Source of the DNA: Ornithorhynchus anatinus
Lineage: Eukaryota > Chordata > Mammalia > Monotremata > Ornithorhynchidae
Direction: 5' to 3'
Length of the DNA stretch: 64,000 bases
Assembly: GCF_004115215.2 (NCBI RefSeq)
Contig: NC_041736.1
Location: 40,564,275 to 40,628,274, forward strand
The number at the start of each line of letters is the position of its first letter. The stretch's first letter is position 1. The notes beneath the pieces were generated by a model. The model searched no databases. It was not told the DNA's origin and saw only the letters and a program-made list of their open reading frames with translations. The translations under genes were made by a program, and so were the position numbers. Positions 11,886-22,413 of this stretch are shown in pieces.

Positions 11886-12053
11886 AAGATGGCGGCAGGA
11901 GGCCTTTGAGGGGCGGAAGGGGGTGACCTTCCCCCACGTGACCTGACCACGTGACCACCGCTCGGTTGGCGCGGCCCCCCCCCCCGTGCTGACGTGTGCG
12001 GATGGTTCTGCGCCTGCGCGGGAAGGGTGGCCCGCCGGGGGCGCGCATGCGCG
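11886..12053 (+). promoter_or_regulatory. PREB: PREB CpG-island promoter with YY1, E-box, UPRE-like and NRF1 motifs
   Basis: The sequence shows AAGATGGCGGC (YY1 consensus) at 11886-11896 and two CACGTG palindromes at 11935-11940 and 11948-11953, spaced 13 bp. TGACGTG at 11990-11996 matches the core of the unfolded-protein-response element bound by XBP1/ATF6. GCGCATGCGCG at 12043-12053 is NRF1-like, with a related site at 12009-12020. The block is CpG-rich, SINE-free and ends about 250 bp before the PREB ATG. Human PREB (mammalian Sec12) functions in ER export, so ER-stress control is plausible, but that is inference. Confidence 0.7.
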
Positions 12054-12308
12054 GTGGGGGGGCGGGTTGCTGCTGCTGCGGCCGCTGCGGCCGCTGGGCG
12101 TGCGGGAGCCGGTGCGGGAGCCGCAGCGGGTGCGGGAGCGGTTCCGTGCCTCTCCCCCTGCACCGGGCTCAGCCCACGAAGCCGCCGGCTCCTCGAGGGG
12201 GTGGGAGGGAGGAAGGGGCGAGCACGGCCGGGGGCCCGGGCATGCCCCGAGGCCTGCAGGACCGGCCTTGAGCTAGGGGTCAAAGGTCGGGGGGGGGGGG
12301 GAGGGAAG

Positions 12309-15300
12309 ATGGGGCGGCGCCGCCGACCCCCGGAGCTGTACCGGGCTCCGTTCCCGCTATACGCTCTGCAGATCGAGCCCGAGGCCGGCTTCCTCATCAC
12401 CGCCGGAGGGGGCGGCGCCGCCAAGACCGGCATCAAGAATGGCGTGGTGAGAGCCCCCCCCCGCCCCTGCGGGCCTCTACTTCTCCCAGCCTCAGTTTCC
12501 CCCCTCCCCCGTGGGCCGGGGGACCGTGCACATCGCCCCCCTCCCCGTCGGCTTGCAGAGAGGGTTGGATTGGGGGGGGGCGGGGCCCCGCAGCCCCCGC
12601 CGCTGGCATCCTTCCGTGCCAACGGGGCACCCTCCGCTTCCGGGGCTGCCAACGTGTCCGAGGTCGAGGTGCGATCTGCAGCCCCGCCTCGGCACCCCGG
12701 GAGCCTCCCGACGTCGGAGAGGGTCGGCCGAGGCCCCCCGAAATCGCATTTTCTGCTAACAAGCTACGCGCCGGGCACTGTGCTCAGCCCCGGGGAGAAC
12801 CGGGATCACCGGGTTGGACGCGGCCCCGCTCCCCTATGGGGCTCGCAGTCCATCCCCCTTTGACGGGGGAAGGGACCGGGCCCAGAGAAGTGACTTGCCC
12901 AAGGTCACACGGCAAACAGCGGAGCTCGGGGGAGCGAGCCCGGGCTGGGGAGTCGGGGGTCGTGGGTTCGAATTCCGGCCCCGCCAGCCGCGTGACCGCG
13001 GGCCGGTCACCGCCCCGGGCCTCGGCGACCTCGTGTAAAATGGGGATTGGTGATAGTAGTAACGGCGGTATCTGTTAAGCGCCTACTGTGTGCTGAGCGC
13101 CGGAGGATACAAGGTGAGCAGGTTGTCCCCCGTGGGGCTCACGGGCCTCACCCCCATTTTGCAGAGGAGGTCACTGAGGCACAGGGAAGGGACGTGACAC
13201 ACGGTCACACGGCTGACAAGCGGCAGAGCCGGGATCCGAACCCGTGACCCCTGACTCCCAAGCCCGGGCTCTCTCCACTGGGCCGCGCCGCCTGTGAGCC
13301 TCACGTGGGACAACCTTGAGGACCCCTTATCTCTCCCAGCGCTTAGAACGGCGCCCGGCGTAAGCGCTTCACAGATACCAACGCGGTTATCACGAAACAA
13401 GAGGCAGAGCCGGGAGTAGAACCCGGGTCCTCGGGACGCCCAGACCCGGCTCTGGCCACCCGGACGCGCCGCCTTTCCCATCCCAACGTCCCGTCGTGCG
13501 GCCGGCCACCTAAGGCCGACCGCGGAACGGGGCGCCGGCGGCGAGGCCGGGCAGCTCGGCGCGCCTCAACGTCCCTCCCTCCGCGCTCCCACAGCACTTC
13601 CTGCGGTTGGAGAAGATCGACGGCAGGCTGAGCGCCTCTCTGCTGCACTCCCACGACACGGACACCCGGGCCACCATGAACATGGCACTCGCGGGGGACG
13701 TCCTGGCCGCGGGGCAGGACGCCAGCTGCCACCTCCTGCGCTTCCGATCCCGGCGACGGCGGGAGGGCGGCCGCGGGCCGGACGAGAAAGGTGAGCGCTC
13801 CCTGCGCGGCCCCGGGGGGAGAGAGCGATCGAGCGGTGCCGTTACTCGCGTGCTCCTAAGGCGCGGGTCTGGGAGTCGGGAGGACCCGGGTTCGAATCCC
13901 AGCCCGGCCGCTTTTCTGCCGCCTGACCGTGGGCGGGTCACTTCGCGTCCCTGTGCCCCTCTTCCCTCGTCTCTAAAATGGGGTTGAAGGCCGTGAGCCC
14001 CGGGTGGGATTGGGACCGCGTCCAACCCGCTTCGCTCGTCTCCACCCCGACGCTTAGTACAGTGCGATAATAGGCGCTTGACAGATACCGCCATCGCCGT
14101 GATTACCGTGCGCGTGCAGGGCAGCGTACTGAGTGCCGATGGTCCCACCTGCACCCCCGCCCTCTCTTCCACCCCTCCCTCCATCCCTCTTGAACCCTGT
14201 GGGGAGACTGGGACCGGTTAGGAGGTGACTGTGGGAAGGGGACTAAGGAGGGCTGGGGGAGGAATGAATCCCAGTTAGGCAGTCGTATTTATCGAGCGAC
14301 TGCCGGGTGCCGAGCGCTGTACCGAGCACTGGGGGAGCGCGATCTAACGGTAGACACGTCCCCTGCCCACCGCGAGCTTACGGGCTAGAGGGAAGCGTAG
14401 AGGCGTACGCGTGTTGCAGGTTCCGGGGAGCGGGGCCCCCGACAGCGGAAAAAGCCGGCGGCGACCGAGCCGGCGGCGACGGAGGCCGAGCCGGCGGCGA
14501 AGGAGGCCGGGGCGGAGACGCGGCAGGACGGGGAGGAGCTGAGAGTGGAGACCCTCCGGACCGTGCAGACGGACTTCGGTCCGGACCCTCTGCAGAAGAC
14601 CGTGCGCTTCAACCACGATCACTCTCTGCTCGCTACCGGCGGCTCCGACGGCTACGTACGCGTCTGGCAGGTGTGGCTGTCCGGGATCTGGGGCGCCAGA
14701 GCTCTCGGGGTCGGGGGGGGGGACGGGGACGGGACCGGGGAAACTTCGAGAGCTGAGGGCGGAATGAAAAAGGAGGGAAGCCGGGGACCCCTCCCGGGAG
14801 AGGCCCGTCTGACCGTGGAGGGAAACGGCACGAGTCTCCCGGGAGTCGGGAGACTTGGCTTCCCTCCCGGCTCTACCTCTTGCCTGCTGCCCGACTTCGG
14901 GCGAGCCACTTAACTCTTCTCGGCCCCGGTTTCCTCGTCTGGAAAATGGGAAGTAGCTACCCGTTGGCCCTCCCCCTCAGACCGTGAGAACCGTGCGGGA
15001 CGGGGACCGTGTCCCGCGTGATTACGCGGAACGGAGACGGCGCTCGGCCCCGCGCGGGAGGCACCGAGATACCTGGTTTCTTCTAATATCGTCGTTCTTG
15101 TCGTCGGGGGGTTCGGTTGAAGGTGCCCACCCTGGAGAAGGTTCTGGAGTTCCGAGCTCACACGGGGGAGATCGAAGATCTGACACTGGGCCCCGACGGC
15201 AAGGTGAGAGGCGTCCGAGGAGGCGACGGAGGCAGGGGAGAGGGGGAAGGGGCCCCCGCTGAGAGCCCGTCCCGCTCCCGCCTACCCAGTTGGTGACCGT

Positions 15301-16770
15301 GGGCCGGGACCTCCGGGGCTGCGTGTGGCAGAAGGACCAGCTGATGACCGGGCTGTGCTGGAACGAGAACCTGCCCACCCCGCACGACACCCCCTACCGC
15401 TACCAGGCCTGCAGGTATCGGGGCCCGAGGAGGAGGACCCTCGCGGAAGGGGGTTTGGGAAGGGCTAAGGCGAGGGGCCCCGGTCGTGCCGGAGGAGGAG
15501 CCGAGGGCATCCCCCGTCGGTCTCCGGGGGCCGACCGGGCCCGGGCGGGGAGGGCGGGAGAGCGGGGGTCTGACTCGGCCCGTCCCCGGCGCCCAGGTTC
15601 GGGTGGGTGCCGGACCGGCCCGCCGGGCTCCGGCTCTTCACGGTACAGATCCCTCACAAGCGCCTTCGCCGGCCGCCGCCGTGCTACCTCACGGCCTGGG
15701 ACGGCCGCGGTTTCCTGCCGCTGCGCACCGAGCCCTGCGGCCACGAGGTCGTCTCCTGTCTGAACGTCAGGTACGAAGGGGAGGGGGTCGGCCGGGGCGG
15801 TGTCGGAGCCAGCGATCCGGGGCGGGGGGGGGCGGGGGGGTGGTTCGACGAGGCCGGAGGCCTCGGGTTGCCGACCGGCCCTCCGTTCTCACAGCGAGTC
15901 GGGTACCTTCCTCGGCCTGGGCACCGTCACCGGTTCCGTGGCCATCTACATCTCCTTCTCCCTTCAGGTAACGGGGCAGGGGATGGCCGGGGGGGCGGGG
16001 TCCGGAGGGGGTTGGAGGGAAAAGGGGATTTTGGGACGTGGACTTCCGGGGGCCTAGTGGAAAGAGCCCAGGCCTGGGTTTCAGGAGCCCGGGGTTCTAG
16101 TCCCGGCTCCGGGAAGGTCACTTGCCGTCCCCGTGCCTTAGTTTCCTCGTCCGTGAAGGGGAACGCAATACCCTTCTCCCTTTTGATCGCGAGCCCCTCG
16201 CGGGACGGGGGCCGTGTCGCATTCCAGCGCTCGGCCCTTAAGTCGCCAACGGCAGTGACGCCAGCGGCTCTCGTTCACGGCGGTGGGAAGGGTAGGCCGG
16301 CCGGGACTCCGCTCGGCGAGCGGCACCGTAGCGTTCTTCGACGACCCCCCCGCCTCTCCCTCCCCAGCGCCTCTACTACATCCGGGAGTCCCACGGCATC
16401 GTCGTGACGGACGTGGCCTTCGTGCCCGAGCGGGGCCGGGGCCGGCAGCTCCTGGGGCCTCACGAGGCAGCGCTGCTCTCCGTGGCCGTGGACAGTCGCT
16501 GCCAGCTGCACCTGCTGCCCGCCCGCCGTGAGTCCCGGGAGGGGGGGCCGGGGAGGGTCCCGGTACCCCGCCCTCGCCTCCCCGAGGCGTCGCTGTTCTG
16601 CCGAGGGCCGGGGTACTCGCCGGACCCTCTCCCCGAGGCTAAGACCCGGTCCCGCTCCGACCCCCGCCCTTACAGGAAGCGTCCCCGTGTGGGTGCCGCT
16701 GCTGCTGTGCGCCGGGCTCGTCGTCGTGGCCGTCCTGCTGCTCCAGACCGCCTTCCCGGGCTTCCTCTAG
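12309..16770 (+). CDS. PREB: PREB (mammalian Sec12), SAR1 guanine-nucleotide exchange factor
   Basis: PREB is an ER membrane protein that loads GTP on SAR1 to start COPII coat assembly; a nuclear prolactin-promoter-binding role is also described. Nine exons were found: 12309-12446, 13595-13790, 14420-14670, 15123-15203, 15290-15414, 15597-15770, 15895-15967, 16368-16527 and 16676-16770. All have GT-AG borders, and the 1293-nt CDS encodes 430 residues (human 417). The start [20 protein letters not shown] and the block [16 protein letters not shown] match human. Propeller blades include [40 protein letters not shown] and [15 protein letters not shown]. The last exon is a single membrane anchor ending [11 protein letters not shown], which places the propeller in the cytosol. 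The extra length lies in an Ala/Glu/Pro-rich linker coded in exon 3. Introns 1, 2, 3 and 7 carry GC-drifted SINEs. Confidence 0.97.
12923..13389 (+). mobile_element. Middle Mon-1 SINE of the nest
   Basis: GAGCGAGCCCGGGCTGGGG to AAATGGGGATTGGT. It resumes at 13292 with GAGCCTCACGTGGGACAACC and the tail. Confidence 0.83.
13050..13291 (-). mobile_element. Inner Mon-1 SINE of the nest
   Basis: Complete minus copy from GGTATCTGTTAAGCGCC to CACTGGGCCGCGCCGCC. Confidence 0.88.
13832..14105 (+). mobile_element. Mon-1 SINE, GC-drifted, in PREB intron 2
   Basis: GGTTCGAATCCCAGCCCGGC, GGGCGGGTCACTTCGCGTCC and TAGGCGCTTGACAGATACC. Confidence 0.87.
14262..14396 (-). mobile_element. L2 3' end in PREB intron 2
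   Basis: GTCGTATTTATCGAGCGAC followed by GAGCGCTGTACCGAGCACTG. Confidence 0.8.
14822..15025 (+). mobile_element. Mon-1 SINE, GC-drifted, in PREB intron 3
   Basis: GGGAGTCGGGAGACTTGG and CTTCGGGCGAGCCACTTAAC; the tail is lost. Confidence 0.82.
16043..16245 (+). mobile_element. Mon-1 SINE, GC-drifted, in PREB intron 7
   Basis: GGGGGCCTAGTGGAAAGAGC with GGTTCTAGTCCCGGCTCC. Confidence 0.84.
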
Positions 16771-17089
16771 CGGCGCCTCGGGGACGGGGACGGCGCGCCC
16801 CCGACGCGACCGAAGCAGAGCCCCGCGGCCCCGGGCCGCCCCGTGGACCCGGCCCCCCGCCCCGCGTCGCTCTCCGCGAGGGGCCGGGGAGGCGGTTCCG
16901 AGGCCCGGCCGCGCCCGGCCGGACCGCTGGCGCTGAAACGGCCCCCGCCCCGCGACGGTGTGAAAACGACTGGAGCCCGGAGGCCGCGGGCCCCGGGGCG
17001 GGGAGGGCGGCGGTCCGGCTGCCTCCCGCTGCTCGGCGTAGGGGCGAGGGGCCTCCCCTCTCCCCCCCGGCTGTTCACTGGGCAGCGAG

Positions 17090-17095
17090 ATTAAA
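17090..17095 (+). terminator. PREB: PREB polyadenylation signal (ATTAAA)
   Basis: ATTAAA lies 320 bp after the stop codon. The opposite-strand signal of ABHD1 is only about 180 bp further on, so the two transcripts converge. Confidence 0.7.
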
Positions 17096-17270
17096 CCGGC
17101 GTGACGCCCCCAGGCCTGTGCCCTGTCCTCACCGTAGCCTGCACGGGGGAGGAGGAGGAGGCGGCGGCGGGGAAGCCGGGCCACTGCCCCAACCCGGCTC
17201 GGCCGCCCCCCCTCCCGCGCCGGGGGCCTCGAAGGGACACGAGCCACGGCCGGGCCGACGGAAATCGAGT

Positions 17271-17276
17271 TTTAAT
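17271..17276 (-). terminator. ABHD1: ABHD1 polyadenylation signal (ATTAAA)
   Basis: The reverse complement of TTTAAT lies just beyond the last ABHD1-like coding sequence. It is still intact although the gene looks decayed. Confidence 0.55.
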
Positions 17277-19474
17277 GGAGAGGCCCACGGCCCGCGGCCC
17301 TCCCTCGCCACAGAGGGCGGCGGCGCGGGGGGGGCCCGCGGCGCCCCCGGATTCTCGAAGACGGCGGCGGCGGCGAACTGGGGAAAGAGCCGGCTCGTAA
17401 ACCAGTCCCTGCGGGGGATCAAGCCTTCGACGAAGCCGACGTGGCCGCCCCGGGGCCGTGACCAGCAGGGCGACGTGGGGCGGGCTCCCGGCGGCCCGCG
17501 TCGAGGCACGGGACGGGGACCCGGACGGCCTTCGTCTTGGCGGCTGGGCTGGCCGCCCGGTAGTAGGCGTCACGGTCCTCGTAGCCGAAGGCCGCCGCGT
17601 GTAACGCTCGGACTGGCGGATGGTCCGCGCCTGGACGGGGGGGCGGGGGGGAGATCGGGGCGAGGGGAGGGAAGGCGGGTGCGCTTCGGGGTTGCGGGGG
17701 GCTGAGGAAGGGGGGGAGGGAAAAGAGAAGCGAGCTGGGGGCGGGGTAGGGGCGTAGTACCTTCAGCACATAGTCCACATCCACCTTTCCCTCCATCACC
17801 TTCCCGTGACTGTAGTACAGCGTGGCCGTTAGAGGAGCGGCCGTGATCCCCCCCCCCCCCGCCCGGAGAGGGGCCGTGCCCTCCCGAAGCCTCCCCCGCC
17901 CGGGCACCGGATCCCCTACCGTCCCACGAGGCGGCGGAGCCCCGCGGTGAGGTGCCGGTTGAAGAGCAGCCCGTCGAGCAGGGGCCGGAGAGAGCGCGTG
18001 GTCTCGAACGAGTCCCAGCACGCCGACGGGGTGAGAGCGGCCGTCGGCCCCGCCGACGGGCCGGCGCGGGCCAGGTGGTTCAGCGGCGGGATCCTGCCGG
18101 GGCGGGGGGGGCGGAGGAAGGGGCGGGAGGGACCCTCCGCCCGCTTCCCGCCAGCCGGCCCCCCCCCCGAGCCGGCCCCGCAGCCCTCACCCGCCCAGCG
18201 ATAGGCCCCCGGCCAGCAGCGGAGAGTCGGGGTGGCGGCGTTTCACGTGGGCCGCGACCGTCTCCGGGTCCTCCGTGTTGGCGGCGCAGGAAGCCCTGTA
18301 GGTCTGGAGGCGCGGCAAAGGCTGAGCGGAGCCTGCGGGTCAAGCAGGCGGAGGAGGGTTCCGCCCCGGGGGCGGGTGTTGGGAGAGAACCGCGGTACCA
18401 CGAGTGGAGGGCGGAAGGCGGGGGGGGGGGGGGACTCACCAGCAGCTCCTCCCCGGGGCAGCCCCGGTCATTCAACGCCACGGCCCTGCGGAACACAACG
18501 TTTTACCTCCGGCGAAGGCGGGGCGCCACCCGGTCGCCCCGGCCCTTCGCCCGTGACCTCCCCGGACCTGGAAGCTGCCAACCGGGTGACTCCGGGCGCG
18601 GCGCGGGGCGCCGGAACCGCCCCGGGTCCCCCCCCCCGACGTCCCCTCGGGGGCCTTGCCTCGCCGGCGGCCGTCCCGGGCAGCCCGGCTCACTGGGTGC
18701 CGGACGTAGGCGGCCCGGCCGCCGCCCGCGACGCCGGGGAGGAGCGGCACCGCGGGCCGGGTCGGGGCAGGGGCCGTTCTCGGGCGGTCCGGCCCGGTCT
18801 AGCGGCAGCCGTCCCCCGTCGGGGGTCCGGAGCGCCTCGCTGCGGGAGGGAGGGGGACGGGGCCCCGGCGGGCTGGGAATCGGGACTCCCGGACCCATTC
18901 GGGGCCCGGTCTGAACGCCCCCTGGAAATCCGGGGCGGCCCGAGTCCGTCCGGCGGACGTAACGATCCCCGGCGGGCTCCGGAGAGGACCTCCTCGGGTC
19001 CCGACGCCCTGCCCTAGGGAGCCCGTCCCCCGGCCTCCCCCGCCCCCCCCCCACGCCCTTCCCCGTCCCTTCGGCCCCCTCTCACCTCTGGTAGGAGACG
19101 GGGGCTCGCGCCCGCGGCGGGACTCGGACGACGGTCTGCAGCCGCCCCTCGAAGCACCAAGGGGTGGGGTAGGAAGCGTCTCCGGTGCCAGGGCAGTGCC
19201 GCTCCAGGAAGGCCCGGAACGGGGGCCCGGCCACCAGCCGTGGCTTCCGCGATCGCACGGCACAACCGGTCTCCCCCGTCGTCCCCTTCCCTCCTCCTCA
19301 TCTTCACCCGGGAGCCAACGGCCACTAACCGGCACGCCGTCCCCCGGGGCTCCGGCCGGAGAGGGGACCCGGACCGGGGATCGAGACGACGGGTAGCGTT
19401 TACCGAGCCCCCCCTGGGTCCCACACCCTGTAGGAGCCGGACCCGGAGGCCCCCCGGACTAGTATCTGAAAGAC

Positions 19475-19603
19475 TTTGACCACGGACTCGAAGCTCGAGG
19501 AGGGCAGGGAACGCGTCTGGTGATTGTTATATTGCAGTCTCCCAAGGGCACAGTACAGTGCTTTGGAAACAGTAGGCGCTCAATAAATACAACCGACCGA
19601 TAG
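19475..19603 (+). mobile_element. L2 3' end in ABHD1 intron 1
   Basis: GAGGGCAGGGAACGCGTCTG and AGGCGCTCAATAAATACAAC. Confidence 0.84.
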
Positions 19604-19694
19604 CGCGCTTCCTTGAACCCTCTGCTCCGGCCAGGCCCGCTTCGCTTGCAGGCCAAGCAAGCCTAGGCCACTCCCAGCCTGCAAGAGAGCCGGT

Positions 19695-20035
19695 CCCTGT
19701 ATCTCCCCCAGCGCTTAGAACAGTGTGGCTAAGAAGCAGCGTGGCTCAGTGGAAAGAGCACGGGCTTTGGAGTCAGGTCTCATGAGTTCGAATCCCGGCT
19801 CTGCCGCTCGTCGGCTGTGTGACTGTGGGCGAGTCACTTAACTTCTCTGGGCCTCAGTTCCCTCATCTGTAAAATGGGGATGAAGACGGTGAGCCCCACG
19901 TGGGACAACCTGATTCCCCTGTGTCTCCCCCAGCGCTTAGAACAGTGCTCGGCACATAGTAAGCGCTTAACAAATACCAACATTATTATTATTAACAGTG
20001 CTCTGCCCATAGTAAGCGCTTAAATACCAACATTA
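19695..20035 (+). mobile_element. Mon-1 SINE flanked by extra tail pieces
   Basis: The full copy is at about 19730-19994 (AAGCAGCGTGGCTCAGTGG). A partial tail precedes it and another follows it. Confidence 0.92.
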
Positions 20036-20091
20036 TCTCTTTCCCCAGGAGAAGGACAGGGATTGGGTCCAACCCAATTCCCTGGTATTCT

Positions 20092-20775
20092 TTCATTCAA
20101 TCGTTATTTATTATAATAATGTCGGCGTTTGTTAAGCGCTTACTAGGTGCAGAGCACCGTTCTAAGCGCTGGGGGAGATCCAGGGTCATCAGGTGGTCCC
20201 ACGTGAGGCTCCCAGTCTTAATCCCCATTTGACAGATGATGAGGGAACTGAGGCACAGAGAAGTGAAGTGACTCGCCCACAGTCACGCAGCTGACGAGCG
20301 GCGGAGCCGGGATTCGAACCCATGACCTCTGACTCCCAAGCCCGGGCTCCTTCCACTGAGCCACGCTGCTTCTCTGTTATGCGCTCGCTCTGCCGAGCAC
20401 TGAACTAGGCGCTTGGGAAAATACAATGCAGCAATAAAGAGCGACCATCCCTGCCCAAAACGAGCTCACAGCCTACAGTCGGGGGGGGGGACAGACATCA
20501 GTACAAATAAACAGACAATATAAATGAATTAAATGATGGATATTTACATAGCCGTGGGGCGGGGGAGCGGGGGGAAGAGCGAAGAGAGCAAGCCAGGATG
20601 ATGCAGAAGGAAAAGTGGGTTTAGTCTGGGAAGGCCTCTTGGAGGAGACGTGCCTCCGAAGGGGCGGGTAAAGAGCGTCTGGCGGATTTGGGGAGGGAGG
20701 GCGTTCCGGGCCGGGGGCAGGACGTGGGCCGGCGGCGCTTAGTACGGTGCCCGGCGGGGAGTAAGCGTTTAACCG
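20092..20775 (-). mobile_element. Long L2 3' segment with a Mon-1 inserted
   Basis: The L2 tail CATTCAATCGTTATTTATT is split by a minus-strand Mon-1 at 20113-20378. The L2 resumes with GAGCACTGAACTAGGCGC and reaches the internal GGCCTCTTGGAGGAGACG region. Confidence 0.85.
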
Positions 20776-21330
20776 ATTCATTCGTTCATTCGATGGTATT
20801 TATTGAGCGCTTACTAGGTGCAGAGCACTGTACTAAGCGCTCGGGACGGACAATCGGGCAACAGCTAGAGACCGTCCCTGCCCAACAGCGGACAAATGAG
20901 GCGTCCATCCCCTTGATTCTATTTATCTTGATGATGTGGTCTTGTTTCTGTCCATCTGTCTCCCCCGATTAGACCGTGAGCCCGTCACTGGGCAGGGACG
21001 GTCTCTATCTGTTGCCGGATTGTCCATTCCGAGCGCTCGGTCCAGTGCTCTGCACGTAGTAAGCGCTCAATACGTACTATTGAATGAATGAACGGGGGAG
21101 ACGGGCAGCACGACGAGTCGTCTGGCGTCGATACCATCGAGATATATACGCATCATTAGCAAAATCGAGTAATCGATAAAATATACAAATAGGCCTAAGT
21201 GCTCTGGGGAGGGGAAGGGGAAACGGGGAGGAGGAGCAGAGGGAAAGGGAGGGCTCAGTGAGGGAAGGCCTCCTGGAGGAGGTGAGCGCTCAGCTCTGAA
21301 GAGACTGAGCCTGGCGGATGCGAGCGGGTG
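20776..21330 (-). mobile_element. L2 3' segment with an opposite L2 end (20900-21095) inside
   Basis: It starts ATTCATTCGTTCATTCGATG. The insert is TTAGACCGTGAGCCCGTC to ATTGAATGAATGAACG. The outer copy resumes and reaches GGCCTCCTGGAGGAGGTG. Confidence 0.8.
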
Positions 21331-21354
21331 CCTCAGCTCTGCTGCCCAATTGTA

Positions 21355-21600
21355 ACAATAATAATGTCGGTATTTGTTGAGCGCTTACTATGTGCAAAGC
21401 GCCGTTCTAAGCGCTGGGGGGATACAAGGTGACGAGGTTGTCCCGCGTGAGGCTCCCAGTCTTCATCCCCATTTGACAGATGAGGGACCTGAGGCCCCGA
21501 GAAGTGAAACGACTCGCCCGAAGTCACCCAGCCGGCAAGCGGCGGGGCCGGGATTAGAACCCACGACCTCTGACTCCCCTGCCCGGCCTCTTTCCCCTGA
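21355..21600 (-). mobile_element. Mon-1 SINE
   Basis: AATAATGTCGGTATTTGTTG to GCCCGGCCTCTTTCCCCTG. Confidence 0.9.
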
Positions 21601-21812
21601 TTCTATTTATTTGCTATTGTTTTAATGAGATGCTCATCCCCCGGATTCTATTTATTGCCGTCGTTCTCGTCTGTCCGTCTCCCCCGATTAGACAGTGAGC
21701 CCGTCAAAGGGCAGGGACTGTTTGTTATCTGTTACCGATTCGTCCATTCCAAGCGCTCGGTCCGGTGCTCTGCACATAGTAAGCGCTCAATAAATACTAT
21801 TGAATGAATGAA
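21601..21812 (+). mobile_element. L2 3' end
   Basis: ATTCTATTTATTTGC, then GAGCCCGTCAAAGGGCAGGG and the TGAATGAATGAA tail. Confidence 0.86.
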
Positions 21813-22004
21813 TAATCCCGACTCCGACACTTGTCTGCCGTGTGACCTTGGTCACTTCACTTTTCTGGGCCTCAGTGACCTCACCTGTAAAAGGGGGATG
21901 AAGACGGTGAGCCTCAAGTGGGACAACCTGATAACCTTGCATCTACCCCCAGCGCTTAGAACGGTGCTCCGCACGTAGTAAGCGCTGAACAAATACCAAC
22001 ATTA
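21813..22004 (+). mobile_element. Mon-1 SINE lacking its head
   Basis: Starts at AATCCCGACTCCGACACTTG; its tail opens the tandem tail array. Confidence 0.86.
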
Positions 22005-22413
22005 GGATTCTTCTCATTGCCCCGGCGCTTGGAACAGTGCTCTGCACCTAGTAAGCGCTGAACAAATACCAACATTATTATTATCCTTATTACCCCGGCG
22101 CTTAGAACAGTGCTCTGCACCTGGTAAGCGCTGAACAAATACCAACATTACTATTATTACCCCGGCGCTTAGAACAGCGCTCTGCACCTAGTGAGCGCTG
22201 AACAAATACCAACATTATTATTATTCTTATTTTCCCAGCGCTTAGAACAGCGCTCTGCACCTAGTAAGAGCTGAACAAATATCAACAGTATTATTATTAC
22301 CCCAGCGCTTAGAACAGTGCTCTGCACCTAGTAATAGCTGAACAAATACCATCATTATTAGTCCAGTGCTCTGCACACAGTAGGCGCTCAATACATACCA
22401 CTGAGTGAACGAA
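22005..22413 (+). repeat. Tandem array of SINE 3' tails in ABHD1 intron 1
   Basis: About five copies of a 60-70-bp unit with core GCGCTTAGAACAGTGCTCTG and AACAAATACCAACATTATT, most sharing the variant GCGCTGAACAAATACC. The array ends in an L2 tail. Confidence 0.9.

Larger units (their letters stand above)
12745..13475 (-). mobile_element. Outer Mon-1 SINE of a three-level nest in PREB intron 1
   Basis: The 3' part is at 12745-12922 and the 5' end at 13390-13475 (GCAGAGCCGGGAGTAGAAC to GGACGCGCCGCC). Confidence 0.8.

Noticed and set aside
11816-12863. Long frames on both strands over the PREB start
   Set aside because: CpG-island artefacts overlapping the PREB promoter and exon 1; no homology.
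16404-17705. 433-codon plus-strand open frame after PREB
   Set aside because: It starts inside PREB exon 8 in another frame and runs through the intron, 3' UTR and antisense ABHD1. Composition is Arg/Pro/Gly noise.
22005-22413. CRISPR-like regular spacing
   Set aside because: The repeats are SINE tails in a vertebrate intron with variable, TTATTATT-type spacers.
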